Shown here: piece after piece, positions 62,706 through 64,000 of the stretch
How positions within the stretch are numbered: the first letter of the stretch is position 1
Layout of the letters: the number at the start of each line of letters is the position of its first letter
From: Chthonomonadales bacterium
GTDB taxonomy: Bacteria > Armatimonadota > Chthonomonadetes > Chthonomonadales > CAJBBX01
Direction: 5' to 3'
DNA: 64,000 nt
Assembly (NCBI GenBank): GCA_013360745.1
Contig: JABWBA010000003.1
Span: forward strand, 1 to 64,000
Notes under the pieces: model-generated
The model's database searches: none
Told to the model about the DNA's origin: nothing
Seen by the model: only the letters and a program-made list of their open reading frames with translations
Program-made: the position numbers and the translations under genes

Positions 62706-64000
62706 ATGGGCGATCTTCTCGCCAGGATCCAGCGACCATCCGATCTGAAGGAGCTGAGACCCGAAGAGCTGGTTCGATTAGCCGAGGAACTCCGTTCGGC
62801 GATCGTCGATCATCTCTCAGAGACAGGAGGGCACTTCGCATCGAATCTCGGCGCAGTGGATCTGATCGTAGCCCTGCACGCCGTATACGATCCGCCAAGA
62901 GACCGACTGGTCTTCGATGTTGGGCACCAATGCTACGCCCATAAAATGCTCACCGGTCGACTCGCCGACTTTCCCACGTTGCGACAGTACGGCGGTATCA
63001 GCGGCTTCCTCCGAATGGATGAGAGCGTTTATGACGCCTTCGGCGCCGGCCATGCGAGCACATCGATCTCGGCAGCCTATGGATTCGCGATGGCGCGCGA
63101 TCTCTCCGGCGGCGACGAATCCGTCGTTGCCATCATCGGCGATGCAGGCATGACGGGAGGCCTCGCGTTCGAAGGCCTCAATAACGCCGGCCACAGCGGG
63201 CGCAAGTTCACCGTGGTCCTCAATGACAACGCGATGTCCATCGCTCCAAACGTCGGCGCCCTGGCCCGTTATCTCGCGCTGCTGCGGACCACCGATTGGT
63301 ATCAGCACCTGGAGCGCCGTACCCAGGGAGTGCTCAGGCGATTGCCGGCTGGCGATGTGGCAGCCCGTGCGGCCGACGGACTCTTCAAACATTCCATCAC
63401 CAACCTCATCGCTCCTGAGCGGACCGGTGTCATGTTCGAACAGATGGGTTTTCAATACATCGGGCCGCTGGATGGTCATGATCTGCCGCTTCTGCTTGAC
63501 GTCTTTCAACAGGTCCGGCGGATGGACGGGCCGGTTCTCGTGCACCTGATCACCGTCAAAGGCAAGGGCTACGATCTGGCGGAGGAGAACGCGCGCAAAT
63601 ACCATGCCGTCACGCCCTTTGAACCGGCAACCGGCCAGGTGCATTCGCCTGCCGGCGGCGCCACCTTCACCTCAGTATTCGCGGACACTCTGGTATCACT
63701 CGCGGAAGCGGACCCGGACCTGGTCGGCATCACGGCCGCCATGCCCGACGGAACCGGCATCGCGAAACTCCACAGCCGTTTCCCGGATCGCGCTGTCGAT
63801 ACCGGCATCGCAGAAGGCCATGCGGTATGCTTCGCTGCCGGTCTGGCTGCCGCGGGCAAGCGACCGGTCGTGGCAATCTACTCCACTTTTCTGCAGCGCG
63901 CGTACGATATGATCCTGCACGATGTCGCGCTGCAACGGCTTCCCGTCCTGTTCGCGATTGATCGGGCTGGCCTGGTCGGAGAGGACGGCGGCACGCATCA
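62706..64000 (+). CDS. dxs: 1-deoxy-D-xylulose-5-phosphate synthase, truncated by window end
   Basis: Dxs condenses pyruvate and glyceraldehyde-3-phosphate with thiamine diphosphate, the first step of the MEP isoprenoid pathway. The visible 431 codons include ETGGHFASNLGAVDL, DVGHQCYAHKML, the cofactor region GDAGMTGGLAFEGLNNAG, and STFLQRAYDMILHDVALQ with DRAGLVGEDGGTH. The usual GDG triplet reads GDA here, and the typical GIAEQHAV reads GIAEGHAV. The ORF track lacks it because the gene runs off the window. Undecaprenyl carrier for MraY depends on this pathway. Confidence 0.95.
   Translation, partial: MGDLLARIQRPSDLKELRPEELVRLAEELRSAIVDHLSETGGHFASNLGAVDLIVALHAVYDPPRDRLVFDVGHQCYAHKMLTGRLADFPTLRQYGGISGFLRMDESVYDAFGAGHASTSISAAYGFAMARDLSGGDESVVAIIGDAGMTGGLAFEGLNNAGHSGRKFTVVLNDNAMSIAPNVGALARYLALLRTTDWYQHLERRTQGVLRRLPAGDVAARAADGLFKHSITNLIAPERTGVMFEQMGFQYIGPLDGHDLPLLLDVFQQVRRMDGPVLVHLITVKGKGYDLAEENARKYHAVTPFEPATGQVHSPAGGATFTSVFADTLVSLAEADPDLVGITAAMPDGTGIAKLHSRFPDRAVDTGIAEGHAVCFAAGLAAAGKRPVVAIYSTFLQRAYDMILHDVALQRLPVLFAIDRAGLVGEDGGTH

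Noticed and set aside
1-64000. Mobile elements, CRISPR arrays, tRNA or rRNA genes
   Set aside because: I saw no transposase or integrase, no regularly spaced repeats, and no recognisable tRNA or rRNA segment. A tRNAscan or CRISPR search was not possible here.

Overview
This window is high-GC bacterial core chromosome. I see no phage, transposon, CRISPR, rRNA or tRNA signature. The gene set suggests a non-proteobacterial lineage. A division/cell-wall (dcw) cluster carries the DUF881 and small-basic-protein genes, rpmE-DUF1385-prfA-prmC form a clostridial/Terrabacteria-type block, HrcA is present, and there is a VanW protein, a DUF6785-type membrane protein and a Clp1-like kinase. Armatimonadota is my best guess, but this is inference from family recall and not a computed placement. 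MurE has the DNPR motif of meso-diaminopimelate-adding enzymes, so the peptidoglycan is probably of the meso-DAP type.

Layout. 1-4082 (minus): an ABC exporter (permease cut by the window edge), prmC, prfA, a DUF1385 membrane protein and rpmE. 4256-7466 (plus): three overlapping glycosyltransferase genes. 7463-24621 (minus): the dcw operon, read mraZ-rsmH-ftsL-ftsI-murE-mraY-murD-ftsW-murG-murC-ftsQ-DUF881-sbp-ftsA-ftsZ-ftsZ. It has a near-consensus promoter and a likely MraZ operator, has no murF or murB, and ends in two intact tandem ftsZ genes. 24899-27066 (minus): vanW and cysE. 27287-36659 (plus): a DUF6785 membrane protein, recN, a phosphatase-like membrane protein, ribE-ribBA-ribH and an HtrA protease. 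36791-39185 (plus): glmU and prs. 39186-39467: a candidate structured RNA on the minus strand, best explained as 6S RNA. 39468-43719 (minus): Clp1-like kinase, histidine phosphatase, scpA, scpB and a formiminotransferase. 43779-49051 (plus): a small anchored protein, a PHP phosphatase, hrcA, grpE, glmM and an odd papain-like protein. 49041-54117 (minus): CocE/NonD hydrolase, thioesterase, a sigma-like/TPR fusion, a small secreted peptide and a dipeptide epimerase. 54276-57385 (plus): alanine dehydrogenase and two parts of a sugar ABC importer. 57623-60772 (plus): alr, a 23-codon small ORF, an fmdB-type zinc ribbon, ppx/gppA and an anchored protein. 60871-62535 (minus): CoA-disulfide reductase with a rhodanese domain. 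62706-end (plus): dxs, cut by the window edge.

Many of these genes serve envelope growth. glmM and glmU supply UDP-GlcNAc, alr D-alanine, mraY and the mur genes the lipid-linked precursor, ftsI and ftsW septal synthesis, and the dipeptide epimerase murein-peptide recycling. Genes are tightly packed, with many stop/start overlaps that often use TTG, GTG or possibly CTG starts. No intergenic stretch exceeds 300 bases.

I do not see a clearly new multi-gene system. The most interesting items are the tandem ftsZ genes, the candidate 6S RNA with its own TATAAT box, the sigma-like/TPR fusion with a small secreted peptide, the Clp1-like kinase next to scpAB, and the papain-like protein with an altered triad.
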